Shown: positions 22,482 through 35,172, counted from the first letter of the stretch. The stretch: DNA of 64,000 nucleotides from Neurospora crassa OR74A (GCF_000182925.2 NC_026504.1:3348001-3412000), one strand, 5' to 3'. Translations and numbers: made by a program. Notes: generated from the letters alone by a model not told the origin.

Positions 22482-24484
22482 TTTGGAATTTGGTTTTTTT
22501 TTTTCTCGGGGATATCACCCGTTTGTGTCTGATGCTGGTGGCTGTTGTTGTAGTAGTGGTCGTTCTATGTGGGTATAAGGCGAGAATGTATTTTGTTGCG
22601 CATACAGTTTTCACGCCCAGCGGAGGAGAAGATTGGACAGAGGAAGATATGATGATGTGATGATTGTCAGTGTGGGAAAAAGAAAGATGAGGTAAATGAA
22701 CAGGGCCTTGTCCGGTTGTTGAACTCCCAGAGTTGCATTTCCCAAAGGGCAAAGCACGGCACTTGGAACAGGGACGGAAGTGAAGAGAGGTTGAAGACTG
22801 ATGGGACAGCTCCCCAAAACAAAGTTTCCATGGACACACGACATACATACATAATTGTGTCGGAAAACATGTCCGTGAATTGGGGGAGGGTCGTACTGCT
22901 GCTTACTGTAACTCTTTTTCTTATCAAGGAAACGTTGATCCGAAGTGTAAGTCCCCAAAACGCGCCTTATCACGGGCGATCTGCACTCGCAGTCGCGGCA
23001 CTCACACGGGTCTCGGTACCATCCACTCAGCTGGGACATCCCCGATCTCGCGTGTTTTACCGCAAGGAATGATACCAGATCTTTCTCTTGAGATGTTATT
23101 GCCAGCCAAGCCAAGATAAAGTTGCCTTTTGCGTTGTATAAAAGGGATCTAGATTGAAACGGTGACACAAAGGTCGAGGGGGGTTCACCCTCGACACCAA
23201 GAACAAGTTGCGATAACCTTAACAGCCAATGACGGAGCTATAGTGAAATATAGTTAGTGCACTACGACTTACACCACCCATGCCATGGATCGCGCCATCC
23301 ATTGGCTTAAGCCTCTCTCTTGAAATCCACTGAAGCAATAAGCGAGCTGGCCAACAGTCAGCACCATTGATACGAAGTGCCCGGACCGTACCCGGACGTA
23401 CCTAGAGGTACTCCCGCGTCACCTAACGTGTAGTGTATCGTGAGATGGAAGTTGGGGTTTATAAGAACGACTTGTAAGCAGATTCATACCCTCCTGGAGA
23501 AGCGCTGTCTAGAGATGCTGATATCAAGCAAACGCTATCAGAGAGCGATCGCGCGGGGTGGCTGTTGCCTGCCCGTTTCGGCCATGTTATCGTTACATGC
23601 AGCGATAGACCCTAGCTGGGAGCTAACCCGATGTCGTAGTGCGATACGTTCGAACGGATGCCCGCGACACGCGCGCAGTACCGCCGATAAGTGTAATACG
23701 TACACTAGTATATCGGGTCAAGATCAGATAAAGAATATGCGATGCGATAGAGCTCGTCGTACTTGCGTGGCTCTCTATCACTCCTCGTTGCTTGTTGTTG
23801 AAGAGCCTGGTGTTGAGGTCCAGACTCCAGAATAACACAACACCATGGCGAAATTGAAGAGTACGGAACTTCAGTTTGACAGTGACTTCCAATGTTTCAA
23901 TTCAGCTTTGGGATTTCGACTTTCGAGGTGCTCCATAGAGATCAGCAGTCTTCGTTACAAGTTGCAGTAAAGATAAGTCCCCCCGCCCCGCAAATGCCAC
24001 TCCACAGGGGCCAACTCCGCATACTGTGGGCCGAACGGGACCGGGGCCGACCGCGGGCGGTAGCAACTCCGCATGCGGGGTACGGAGACGGAGCGGAGAC
24101 CTCTCCTGTCGGCTGTTGAGCTCCGGGGGGTCGTTCTTTTGGGACTCTGTTCGATATTAAACCTGCAAGTTGAGTAGTCGGTGGAATTTAGGGAATGTTA
24201 AACAGTTAGCGAAATTTGTGTAATGCAAAGGCTTGTTTATATTCATATGTTTGGAGATAATTTGAACACGGATTATGATGGGAGTTGCTGGCGTAATTGG
24301 CGGTTCAAGTTGTTCAAGAAGGCATTTGGCCTGCTGACATGGTCGACCATCTTTTACGCTAACTGCCTTGATTTCCAGAGGATGATACTACAATAGCTGC
24401 CCAGCCTGTCCTCGGGTGAAAACTGACGCAAGTGGTTCTTTTGATGCTCATCGCTAACAGAAAGTCACTACAAGACTCCCTTCT

Positions 24485-24576
24485 TCAAATTCCCATCTTC
24501 ATCATTAATGTGTTTGCATCTGGTTGGTCCTGCTCAAATTCCCATCTTCATCATTAATGTGTTTGCATCTGGTTGG
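24485..24576 (+). repeat. 49-bp tandem duplication (43 bp identical)
   Basis: A 43-nt segment at 24485-24527 recurs exactly at 24534-24576. A shorter echo (TCTGGTTGGTCCTGC) appears again near 24633-24648. Perfect identity suggests a recent slippage or replication event. Confidence 0.9.
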
Positions 24577-27439
24577 GATAAACATCGCCAGTATCTCTCA
24601 TCAACAATCCCATACAATCCTCAGAGGCCACCAGTCTGGTTGGTCCTGCCGTACCTAATCTTCAACAACATTATCCGTGATCGGCGACGTCGTGATTGGT
24701 ACAAAATAGCCCTGCAGGTAGCATTCTTTGTCAATCCATTGACTTATACCATGCAACGGTTGCCCCTCTCTGCTGATAGGGCTTATCGTAACTTATGCAC
24801 ACCAACAACCCTGATAGAAGTGACGATCATCCTTAGCAGATTCGCTACATGACAATATATGGCTAACTCAGTTAGTGATACGGGACGGGAACTTTGATAT
24901 TCACACTACCTTATATGCCCAGACTGACCTTGTTGCCATTGCCATGAGAAGCAATTGACGGGCAAATGACAATATTCTATATACGTACATACTTATCAAT
25001 TTCTCAGCTGTGTATCATCACCTGGACGAACTGGGACGGACTGAACATTAATACCCAGCAAACCCACTTATCTACATAACTCTAGTCCACAATGACGCCC
25101 AAAGACGAGGTGATTGAAACTGCCTCCATGCTCCCTTATTCCTGTAGTTCATTCTTCACCATGCTCCTCCCGAAGCTGCGCAGCACAACCTATCGCCTCG
25201 CTTTCACGAAACGCCCGTGAGTTGTACCTGCCTTATTTCAAGGCTGGCGCGAAGGGTCCTCTTCCCGGCAGCCTTTTCGCTTACCAAGAAAACTTCCGCG
25301 CGACCTCGAGAACGGGTTTTACATTTGCATATGACAAACAGACCGGCCGACTACCCAGTTCTTGCTCCTTAAAGGCCGTGGAACCGGTCCCATTAAGAGA
25401 CGAGAGGGCCTGGGGGTAAAATCCATAGAGTTGGGGCCTATTGGGTTATGCCGCTTGCAAACAGGCTAATTCTTCCTGTTTTCTGGTTTTATATGAAATT
25501 AATTTTTTTTTCTTTTTTTGGGGGGTTTTTCATTTTCCTTTCTTTATTTTATTGTGATTGGCTGGTTTGCTTGGGAAACACCACACAGCTAAACCCATTC
25601 ATCACCCCATAGAGAAGAAGACGCCCATATCTTTTTCGTCATCGGTCTTCCTCCCTTTGTTTGTTGAGAGGGGGAGGGGTGGGGCAGGACGGGCAATGTT
25701 TATGGGTTTTCATCAGATAGAGAGTGCCCCATATGGATAATTGGGACAGGTCTGGTGTTTTGAGGTAGGATCAGGAACATTCATTGAAGTAGCGTCGGGA
25801 GTAAGCGTTACTGATGCAATGGCCGCCGGCTGGAGCATACAAGAGCAGAAAGGAACCATTAAAGAACCGCCGGGGCTATAGCGGATATTGAGTATCTGTG
25901 GTACTTCAGAAAGCTGAAGAAACAACAGGAAAACTTCGGGATATCGAGTGGCCATTGGAGAGGGTCGTACTCAAAGGGAGGGTATGAAGGTTTTGGGCGG
26001 ATGAAGTAAGGGGAGTCTTGGAGGGTGGAGTTGTTTGCGAATAATAGTTGATACTCGTGGATGATCGGATGATGTGACGGGCGTTGCTGAGATAGTAGTA
26101 CTCTGGCGCGTATCGGGTAGTTCGGGGATGCAAACTGCAATTCCACATCACCTACACCAGCTACCCGGTGCAAGTGAGATTGTACTACCGCATCATCTCA
26201 TAACGTGCGTTGCCGCTTCGAAGTGACATTTGACGTCGTGTCTCATACCGGCATCCTGTAGACATTGCGAATCCAGTTGTCTGAACCGTCCAGTTTTCAT
26301 GGACAAGTTGCCTCATATTCGCACCCATCAGCTCACACAGAGCCACCCCCACAACATCCCCTGTCACAAGGGAGTAATTGTGTAGTAATGAAATTCAGGG
26401 GCTGACCTGAAGAACTTGGAAAAGTTGCTGGTTCGGCAGGATCTTCCTCATAGCTTCATGCACGAAATGCACGGTACCACGATGTCAACTTGCCTACGCT
26501 GTGGTGTATAACAGCTAAATGACCTGATGGTTGGAGTCTGCGTATAGTTGAGGCCGGGGAGGATAGAAATTAGCAGTCCAGACCATGCTGGGTCAGGCGA
26601 ACGGGGTCGGCAAAACTTCGCTGTCAGTGAAACTGGAATCTCCGAGGAGTTTTGTGATGAACGAAGACTTCATCTTCTGGTCAACATGTAGTCAAGCCAC
26701 TGACTAGCCACTGACTATCATGATGTCGTTCGGGCTATGACTCGCCAGTGCTGCTATTGCCTCCCCGAGTGAGATACCGGTACATATCGCACTCACATAC
26801 TGACAGCAATGTGCTTCCGCATTCGGTCATCGCTCGTGTGAGTGGCTGAACATATCGAGATGGGAATCCAAGAATGACATTGGTGTGTGGCTGCGAGCAG
26901 CAGTGTGTTTCTTGCCTTCGCCAAGTGCTCTCCTTTCCGCTCCGTGTTCCAGACACCGGGCTAGACGGCGCCGCTGCCGACCCTTCATGTTTACCCAGGC
27001 GTACATCTTGACGTCAGTCCACTTGTCTCACGCCTTCGCCGTCGAACCCCGCGATGGGTTATCCGTCTCGTCTCGATGGATGTTTGGACTCGGGAATCCC
27101 GTTGATCGTGCCATGCCATTGCAGGTAGCTTGCATGTATCAAGATGTCCACATTTTAGACGAGGTCTGCGTGGACCCGTGGTTCACATACTTCATACTGT
27201 GATCTAGACCCGCCTGCCTGTGAAGCTGCGAAAGCTGAGAAGCTTCATCCGTGTCTTGCATTTCTTGTCTTGCGAGGAGACAATTCGTCGGAGTGGGGGG
27301 GTCAGAAGCTTCCATGCTTCCGTGTGCTACTGTACGGCTCGTTTCTTTGTCCGGTGGTCTGGAGAGCTCGAGGAGACAATGGAGAAGTCAGCGTTCGAAG
27401 AATGCTGCGGTTGTGATTTGGTGGCAGAGTGTTGAGAAC

Positions 27440-27481
27440 ATTGCGCCATGAAACCCCTGGGATGTCGTCATGTTAAAGGTG
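27440..27481. promoter_or_regulatory. two CYS3-like binding sites upstream of cys-14
   Basis: ATTGCGCCAT (27440-27449) and ATGTCGTCAT (27472-27481) each match 9 of 10 positions of the Neurospora CYS3 bZIP consensus ATGRYRYCAT. They lie about 1.3 kb upstream of the cys-14 ATG. CYS3 is the known sulfur-limitation activator of cys-14. The assignment is by motif only. Confidence 0.4.
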
Positions 27482-28314
27482 GGCGGGCTGGACCCTCTTA
27501 TAGGCCGAGGCCAAGCCCGCTAGCCTCCTTCTGACGCTGAGGCTTCTGGATTGCAGCAGCCTTCCACTCACAGTGCAGCCAAGACACAGCTCTTGCTGCG
27601 GCGGGTGAGGGGAAACTCTGGGAACGACAACTCCCAACGACAACCCCCAAGGGAAGACAAAGACCAACAACCGCAAGCGAGGCACCCTGCAACACAACCA
27701 CGAAAAATAAAATAAGGAAGCATACAAAAGAGACATGGCGATGAACGACAAGGATCAGACACACCGCACGGCGGCGGCACAGACATGCATTTTCGCTTGG
27801 GGATGACGTGCGACTCCAAAAGCCATGCAGGCAAGACACTCTTTGCCAGTGATATCAAAATGAAGGAGGATGACATGTTGCGGCTGAATTCTCGGTACGT
27901 TGTCGGTACATGTTTCTGGAAACCGAGGAAAGGGGTCCCCCGTTGAGTACGTTGGCTCCTCGAACTATCATTTCCCAGCCTTAATCTTGCCAGCGGAATG
28001 AAGCCTTGGCTTGATGATGCGAGATCTCGTCAACGCGGCGTGCGAATTGGCGCCGACTTGTAGCCTCTTGGCCATTGCTGCCCAGGACTGGGCCAAGCAG
28101 AGGTCCCCGAACCCGGAGAAGGATTGCCCCCATCCATCAACACATTCATTTGTACAATATGCCACGGACAGGGCGAACTTCCGATTTAGGTCTCTGTACC
28201 GCGTGTCAGTACGCGGCGTGGTGGGGTTTCCGGCTGCGGGCTCTACAACTGTATGCAAGAGGGAAATGAATGGGGTGGGATGGGATGCATGGAGGTATGG
28301 ATTTGCATTCCGGG

Positions 28315-28324
28315 ATGGCACCAA
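28315..28324 (+). promoter_or_regulatory. CYS3-like site near cys-14
   Basis: ATGGCACCAA matches 9 of 10 positions of ATGRYRYCAT, about 460 nt before the cys-14 start codon. Confidence 0.35.
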
Positions 28325-28781
28325 TAATCAAGGGCCCAAAAACCATGTGTAGGAACTGAACGACTGGTACCACATGGCAGGGATACATACCTCGATGCTG
28401 TAGCATCCGAATTTCACTGCGTATGTGCTACATCTACCGAATGGTAGGATCTAGGATTGGGCTATAGTGCCACTTAGCAGAGGATTGGGAATGGAAGAGA
28501 GAAAAAAAAGAAAAGAAATAAGGAGACAGCACGCTCGTTGCCTCCCCACGGCTATGCAGCCTGGTCCAGAAACTAGGAGACACCCCATGTTCGCTGATGC
28601 CATTCATTGTCACCAAATCGGGACGGTAACGGAAGCTACCGCAACATTGTTCATATATATCCAGTCCTTCTTGTTTGCAGGGTCTCGGCTGTTTGCTCTC
28701 ACAGTCCTGGCTCTGCTACATTTTACTTCGATTGTCATACCCTAACAACTGGAGAGTCCGTGACACTCCATTGACACTCAG

Positions 28782-31600
28782 ATGGCTTCAACAAGCACAG
28801 CGGGAGACCGCATCAAGAAGTTCCTCGGAATTCCTGCCGACGAAAGACTCAACGACACAGCATGCTACGTCGATGGCTCCTTCGTAGAGTCGGAACCAAC
28901 CACCCAGGACTTCCTCAACGAGATCCGTCCGACAGTTCAGGGCACACTCAACTACCTCAGGGAATTGTTTCCGTTTGTCAACTGGATCTTCCACTACAAC
29001 TTGACATGGCTGTTGGGTGACTTTATTGCGGGAGTCACGGTTGGCTTCGTTGTGGTACCGGTCAGTACAACGGTTTAAGCTGTCCTAGGACACTCGGCTC
29101 TTGAAGAGATACTGACAAGATACGAGAGTAACAGCAAGGCATGGCTTATGCAAAACTCGCCAATCTCGCCCCTGAATATGGCCTTTACACTTCTTTCGTC
29201 GGTTTCGTGTTATAGTGAGTCTTTCCTTGAGGTTGGTGTCAGAATCCCTACATCAATGAAAGCTAACCGTGAGTTACACAGCTGGGCTTTTGCTACGTCA
29301 AAGGATATAACGATAGGTGCAGTCGCTGTAATGTATGGCTCCCATAGTACGAATGGCATTTAAAGTATTGCTAACATAATACCACCACAGGTCCACCATT
29401 GTTGGAAACATTATCGCGAACGTCCAAAAGGATCATCCCGACTTTGACGCCGGCGATATCGCACGAACACTGGCCTTTATTTCTGGAGCGATGCTTCTCT
29501 TTCTTGGTCTCATTAGATTCGGTTTCATCGTCGAATTTATCCCCATTGTGGCCATCTCAGCTTTCATGACTGGGTCAGCAATATCGATAGCCGCGGGACA
29601 GGTATCCACCCTCATGGGCATTCCCAACATCAACTCCCGCGAGGAGACCTACAAGGTCATCATCAACACGCTAAAGGGGCTTCCCAATACACATCTGGAT
29701 GCCGCCATGGGCTTGACCGCGCTATTTGGGCTGTACTTTATCCGTTGGTTTTGTACCCAAATGGGGAAGAGATACCCCCGTCAGCAGAGGGCTTGGTTCT
29801 TCGTATCCACGCTTCGCATGGTCTTTATCATCATTCTCTACATTCTGGTCAGCTGGCTTGTCAACAGGCACGTCAAGGATCCGAAAAAGGCGCATTTCAA
29901 GATCCTTGGACATGTTCCAAGTGGTAAGTTTACACCCCTTTTCCAACTCGACACCCCCCTTTTGTAACCGTAACTTACGAACCGGGTGACAACAGGCTTT
30001 CAACACAAAGGAGCTCCCCGTCTCGATAACGAAATACTCTCTGCCATCAGTGGCGACATTCCGACCACCATTCTCGTTCTGCTGATTGAACACATCGCCA
30101 TCTCAAAGTCGTTTGGTCGCGTCAACAACTACATCATCAACCCATCACAGGAACTCGTCGCCATCGGCTTCACCAACCTCCTCGGTCCTTTCCTCGGCGG
30201 CTACCCCGCTACCGGATCATTCTCGAGAACGGCCATCAAGGCCAAAGCCGGTGTTCGCACGCCTCTCGCTGGCATCTTTACCGCCGTCCTCGTCCTGCTC
30301 GCTCTCTATGCGCTCACCTCCGTCTTCTTCTACATCCCCAACAGCGCTCTCGCCGCCATGATCATCCACGCCGTCGGCGACCTGATCACTCCTCCAAGGG
30401 AGGTGTACAAGTTCTGGCTGACCTCGCCGCTCGAGGTGGTCATCTTCTTCGCCGGAGTGTTCGTTTCCATCTTTACCTCGATCGAGAACGGTATCTACGT
30501 GACCGTCGCTGCCTCCGGTGCCGTTCTACTATGGCGCATCGCCAAGAGCCCCGGCAAGTTCCTCGGCCAGACCGAAATCTACACGGCACCCCGCGAGTTG
30601 GTGCGCGGCAGCAAGGACTCCGGGCTCACGCAAAGCCTGCTGCAGAAGTCGGAGCACCACACCGCCTTCTTGTCTCTTGACAGGGACGACCTCTCCAACC
30701 CCGAGCTGCAGATCTCGACTCCCTGGCCCGGTATCTTCGTGTACCGCTTCGGCGAGGGTCTGAACTATGTCAACTCGGCGAAACACCTCGACAACTTGAC
30801 CATCCATGTCTTCAAGCACACTCGCCGGACGGAGTTGAACAAGTTCGAGAAGCTCGGTGTACGTGATCACCCCCACCTCTCTCCCCCCCCTTGTCCCTAT
30901 CCCCTCCTCTCGAAAGGACCAGAACTGACAGAAGATTATTCAACAGGACCGACCATGGAACGATCCTGGCCCGCGCCGCGGCCAAGCCTTCCTAACCGAC
31001 GAGCTCGTTTCGCGCCCGACCCTGCGCGCCATCATCCTCGACTTCTCCGCCGTCAACTGCATCGATGTGACCGCCGCCCAAGCGCTGCAAGACCTACGCA
31101 ACCAGTTCGACCGCTACGCACACCCGGATAAAGTCGAGTGGCACTTCGCCGGCGTGTCGAACCGATGGACCAAGCGCGCCCTCGTAGCGTCTGGGTTCGG
31201 TGTCGACTCGTTGCGAACGGCGAAGGTGCAGAGGGAAAACCACAAGGGTGGTGTTCAGGAGGTGGACCAGGGCCCGTTGGTTGCAATTGGGCCTAGTGTT
31301 TCGGCTAGCGATATTGAGGCGGTGCCGGTCGGCACAAGTGGTTCGGGCAGTACGGACGAAAAGAGGCCTGAGGGTGAGGGTGGTGCTACAAATGGTGGTA
31401 TGGAGAAGGGTAGTGCTAATGGGGAGGATATCTCGACGGTGCCGACTGCGACCAGTGCTGACGCTTGTGCGTTGGCAAGGGACGCTGGAGGGAAGAGGTT
31501 GGTGCCGGTGTTTGGGATTAACAGGCCGTTCTTTCACATTGACGTGGCGACTGCTTTGAAGAGCGCGGTAAGGAATACCGGAGTGGTGGCCGCAGAGTGA
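28782..31600 (+). CDS. cys-14: sulfate permease II (SulP family), CYS-14
   Basis: The protein takes up sulfate at the plasma membrane, in symport. Six exons (28782-29060, 29135-29214, 29282-29332, 29391-29923, 29996-30858, 30947-31600) join in frame to 819 aa. Exons 2 and 3 are short (80 and 51 nt) and complete VVVPQGMAYAKLANL, the SulP signature. Features in order: cytosolic N-terminus (MASTSTAGDRIKKFLGIPAD), about 10-12 membrane spans, FGRVNNYIINPSQEL and GGYPATGSFSRTAI in the core, then a C-terminal STAS domain (RAIILDFSAVNCIDVTAAQ) and a Gly/Ser-rich tail. I recognise the sequence as very close to Neurospora crassa CYS-14. The tail length may differ from published entries. Known control is by CYS3 under sulfur limitation. 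Confidence 0.9.
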
Positions 31601-33219
31601 CGGGCCTAATCGGGCATGATCAGATGGAGTTGGCTTTGTATAGCCGGAGTTTTCCCATTTTCCCAGACGAGATACCTACTACGGTACGTAATGTTGAATG
31701 ATCTAAAAGTTGAAGGCACTGCACACTGTTGATTTATGGATACCTGAGTGGCATCAAAATCATTGCTGGTTTTTTTGATATCCTCCAAATTGCACCTGAT
31801 GGATAAATACTTGCCGTGAAATCCTTCCTCAGGTTACACCACCTAGCTATACCACCTAGTTGAAGCTCACATGAACGTGGTCCCTGAAGAACACCGATCA
31901 GCACAACATGCCAACTCATAATCAAGCCGAGACATCACTGGCTTTGGGTAATCGAGCCACGATCCTCCATAGTCCTCCAAGAAGTCCAGCTCTTGACCGA
32001 GCCGATCGACGGGTTCCAGATTTTCTGACCCCAAATAACGTACTTGAGGTTGAGTGTACTCCGGTTATTCATGACCCAACTCAGCAATCTCGCGGCCAGA
32101 CATGGTAGGGACCTGCACTCCATCGACGGATGTCAGCTCTACCCTTAGCTTCTTCTCCCAGCTTCAAACTTCCCTCCAACTAACAGAGCCATATCAAAGC
32201 AAAGAGGAGAAACGTACACCACCAGCATCCTAACACACAAAATCAATGGCCTTTTAAGTACAATGATCAGACGTAGCGCCTCCCTCGCAATCGCGAATGC
32301 AGTAAATCTGCCTGACCCTTCCTTGAGAAAGCGGCCACAATCTATGTATGTAGTCGATACTGGGCAGCAGTATAGAATTTCCTGGATTCAGAAACGAACA
32401 AAAGCTGTGCAATTCTCGATAAACAAGTCAGTTGCCATCGGTTGCTAATGTTGTAGAGCTTTTCTCGTTGTTTTCTTGCCTGCCTGGTCAGCCCGCTTTG
32501 AGTATCGGTCTTCTTACTTGTATCAGTGGTTGTGCTCTAAAATCAAGGCGAAGAACCAGGCAGCAACTGAGTGTCTACCTAGCAAGTCGTTGAGTAGCTT
32601 GAGAACAAGGTGATGCTGTGAGAAGGACAAGTGGCAAACAGATGCAACAACAACAACAAACGTTTTCCATCTTCAGTGCTTGGCTTCCGAATGCTAAACG
32701 TAAAACCATGACCAGAAGAATCAGAAACATGTATGTCGCTTGTTGGGGAGCCGCGGACGATACGTTGCAGCATTGGATATCACCTCCTTCTGGGCAACTG
32801 CCGCCGACAGTAAATGTGCTATGACATTGTTTTCTTGGAAATCATCTTTTCTCGCTGATTCCTATGTAGTCTTCGGACAGTATAATATGTAAGGAGTCTA
32901 TTGCTCCGATCTTCAGTTTAGTTCTCCATGACTTCTATTGTCGGAGGGTCGCGGTATGAACTGCATAGATTATTTGTGCGCGACATTGTTCTGAGTCTCC
33001 CATGCATTGCTGCATGTACTCCAAGCACAACCGCCCAAATGTGCATCACGGGCTTCTGTTCTATGGTTTAAACGAGATTATAAATATTTCAGCACATCGA
33101 TTCCGCTCCATTCACTTCTTCTCTTCCTTCTCCTCACTACTTATTCTTCCCACCTCCAGTCGGTCTTTGCAACACCATCTTTCTTTCTCTATCACAACCA
33201 CATCTTTGACCTCGTTACA
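31601..33219. other. intergenic, no gene recognised
   Basis: This 1.6 kb between cys-14 and the PAM2 gene contains only short non-conserved frames. The 150 nt before 33220 are pyrimidine-rich (leader-like). Confidence 0.55.
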
Positions 33220-33759
33220 ATGCCCGTCGTTAACGGCGTCGTTATCTGCAATGGCACCAACCCTCCTAAGAAGAAGAAGAACGGTGACCAGCTTCCCAAG
33301 ACCTTGAACCCTCTGGCTCCAGAGTTCGTCCCCAAGGTCCAGGAGCCCACTCCTCCCGATTCCGGAAGATCCACTTTCGTCGACCCTGTTCATACAACCC
33401 CGGTGAAGCAGAATTATCCTCCTTATCTGGGCCCCTTCCTCTATCCAGAGTGGCCTCAGGAGCCCTACCAGGGCACTGGTGGATCTCAAGTGCCCTACCT
33501 AAGCCCTTATCGCCAGGCCTTCAACGCCTCCTACCAAGTAGAGGTACCTCTAGGCTATACACCCTATCCGGCACCTGCCGCCGCCGCCGCCACCGCCGCC
33601 GCCTGCGGCTACGAGTCTCACATCAGCTTCGGTCGTAACATTACCCAGGAAATTATGGCGGTGTTGAATAATCCGTCCCCGCCGAAACCCTCCACATCCA
33701 CAGATGGATCTCAAGCGCCTGCCCACCCGCCGCCTAACGCAGTCCCGCAAACAAGTTGA
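33220..33759 (+). CDS. small proline-rich protein with PAM2 motif
   Basis: A single exon encodes 179 aa from ATG 33220, the first ATG after a CT-rich leader. Residues 27-38 read KTLNPLAPEFVP, which fits the PAM2 consensus (xLNxxAxEFxP) that binds the MLLE domain of poly(A)-binding protein. A basic PPKKKKNG lies just before it. The rest is Pro/Tyr-rich and predicted disordered (YPPYLGPFLYPEWPQEPYQG, an Ala run near 120, a Pro-rich end). No RNA-binding domain is visible. The open frame continues upstream at a non-ATG codon to 33007, which I do not use. By inference it is a PABP-associated adaptor in mRNA decay or translation. It might instead be a lineage-specific protein in which the motif has another use. 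Confidence 0.65.
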   Translation: MPVVNGVVICNGTNPPKKKKNGDQLPKTLNPLAPEFVPKVQEPTPPDSGRSTFVDPVHTTPVKQNYPPYLGPFLYPEWPQEPYQGTGGSQVPYLSPYRQAFNASYQVEVPLGYTPYPAPAAAAATAAACGYESHISFGRNITQEIMAVLNNPSPPKPSTSTDGSQAPAHPPPNAVPQTS

Positions 33760-35083
33760 GTTGAACCCCATTTTATCAAAAGACCACTAAGAAGTCGCTT
33801 GCGTCAAGCTCATTGTTCTCAACCCTGCTGACCAACTTTGTGGGGGGTATCTCCAGGTCCGGGAAGCGATCCTGAGAAGAAAAGTGAAATCGCCCGTGAC
33901 TAGTCACGTCTAGTCTAGAGGGGGGTACGTATTGACTCTTTACGGCGACTCTACCTATATCTCACACTCCCGACCTGATCTGGTTCTGACACACACAACG
34001 TTATAGCTCGGAAGAGGACGCTCGAGCGGAGGAGATACACATATGAGGCGGAGGAAGGATGGGGGGGGGGACCCAAAGGGCACAACAGGATCATGGTCAC
34101 CCCGTCCAGTCTTTAGGATTTTCCTTTTTTGTCTAATTGTCGCTCATCATCATCATCGACTTGACAAACGGCATGAAGCGCATTGCTTCCCAAGAAGCAG
34201 CAAGCGATGATGTTGATTTTCGATAGAGAAGAATATCAACTGTCGCGGCAAGGCCTTATTTGTTCTTTTTTTTTTCTATTAGTGACGCTTTTCCAAGATA
34301 ATGAAAATGCTGCATGTTCCAGTAGAGATACATGGATACCTACCGTAGAAACTCGGGGAAATATAGGCATCCGTTTTTTTTTTGCTTTCCCTTCTCCCCT
34401 CTTTGACTGCCGGGCAGGGCATATGCCTAGTAATGCTCCGTAAGCCAGTTTGTTGCCAGCAGACGGATCGATATGCCTGTCCAGTTAGTGAAAGCTTGAG
34501 GAAGTGGCTCACTACTCTAGGTACCTAACTTGCGTGCGTTTCAATGTACATGGAGCCTCAAGCTTGCCTCGCTATTAAGACTTGCCCTCTCTGCCCAGCG
34601 ATCGAAGGGGGGAAAGGACGATTGCCTGTATTTTGTGACTTTTTTTCTAACGTATGTGCAGCACCTGGCTGGTCATTCACTCTTGCGGGCATTAATTGCC
34701 AGGAAATTTAGTAAAAGTGCGTGCATTGCACGGCGTCGTACATTCAAGATCCATTTGGTAGGTACAGCTTCTGTGCATCTCCACTTACACGTACCCATAA
34801 ACCAAGGTATGCCGGCTCTGTCAATGAACGCACTGTATCAATTTACACAGGCGTAAACGTACGTAACATTTTAAACATGTAGCTCGGACCTGATAACCGA
34901 CGTCATTTAGCACAATAAGAAGTGAGTTTGTGTTGCTGGATTTGTAAGTTTCACGAGTGTCCTCGGTAGAGAATGTAGAGGTAGGTATACCCTAGTGCAG
35001 TGGCGCACTGCGCAGCAGGACGTGCGCGCATGCAGCCATCCGGACGTCTTATACACTATTACTGATACTATTTTAATATTCAA
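33760..35083. other. intergenic between PAM2 gene and tRNA-Phe
   Basis: No gene is supported. T-rich runs occur near 34263-34275 and 34374-34382. A CTCTAGGTACCTA element lies at about 34516-34528. The segment is of mixed composition without repeats. Confidence 0.55.
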
Positions 35084-35172
35084 GCGGGTTTAGCTCAGTT
35101 GGGAGAGCGTCAGACTGAAGTCCACTTCACTCAATAATCTGAAGGTCGTGTGTTCGATCCACACAAACCGCA
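35084..35172 (+). tRNA. tRNA-Phe (GAA) with a 16-nt intron
   Basis: Exons are 35084-35120 and 35137-35172. The intron, 35121-35136, lies one base 3' of the anticodon GAA, the canonical position. The D-arm (TAGCTCAGTTGGGAGAGC), anticodon stem CAGAC/ATCTG, variable loop AAGGTC and T-arm GTGTG-TTCGATC-CACAC are all present, with A73 as discriminator. The acceptor stem (GCGGGTT/AAACCGC) has one apparent mismatch at pair 5-68. A T-run at about 35176-35180 fits a Pol III terminator. Intron-bearing tRNA-Phe genes with a 16-bp intron are known from Neurospora. Confidence 0.96.

Larger units (their letters stand above)
22482..28781. other. 6.3 kb gene-free region upstream of cys-14
   Basis: This is the longest stretch without a supported gene. 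Open frames are short, often non-ATG, and lack domains. It holds a 49-bp tandem duplication at 24485-24576, T-rich tracts near 25500-25555, and near-consensus CYS3 sites at 27440-27449, 27472-27481 and 28315-28324. The 24.1-25.0 kb part is visibly AT-richer than its surroundings. I recognise no transposon ends. Confidence 0.5.

Noticed and set aside
24508-24852. 114-codon frame over the tandem duplication
   Set aside because: Begins within a repeat, no recognisable domain, and no splice or leader context.
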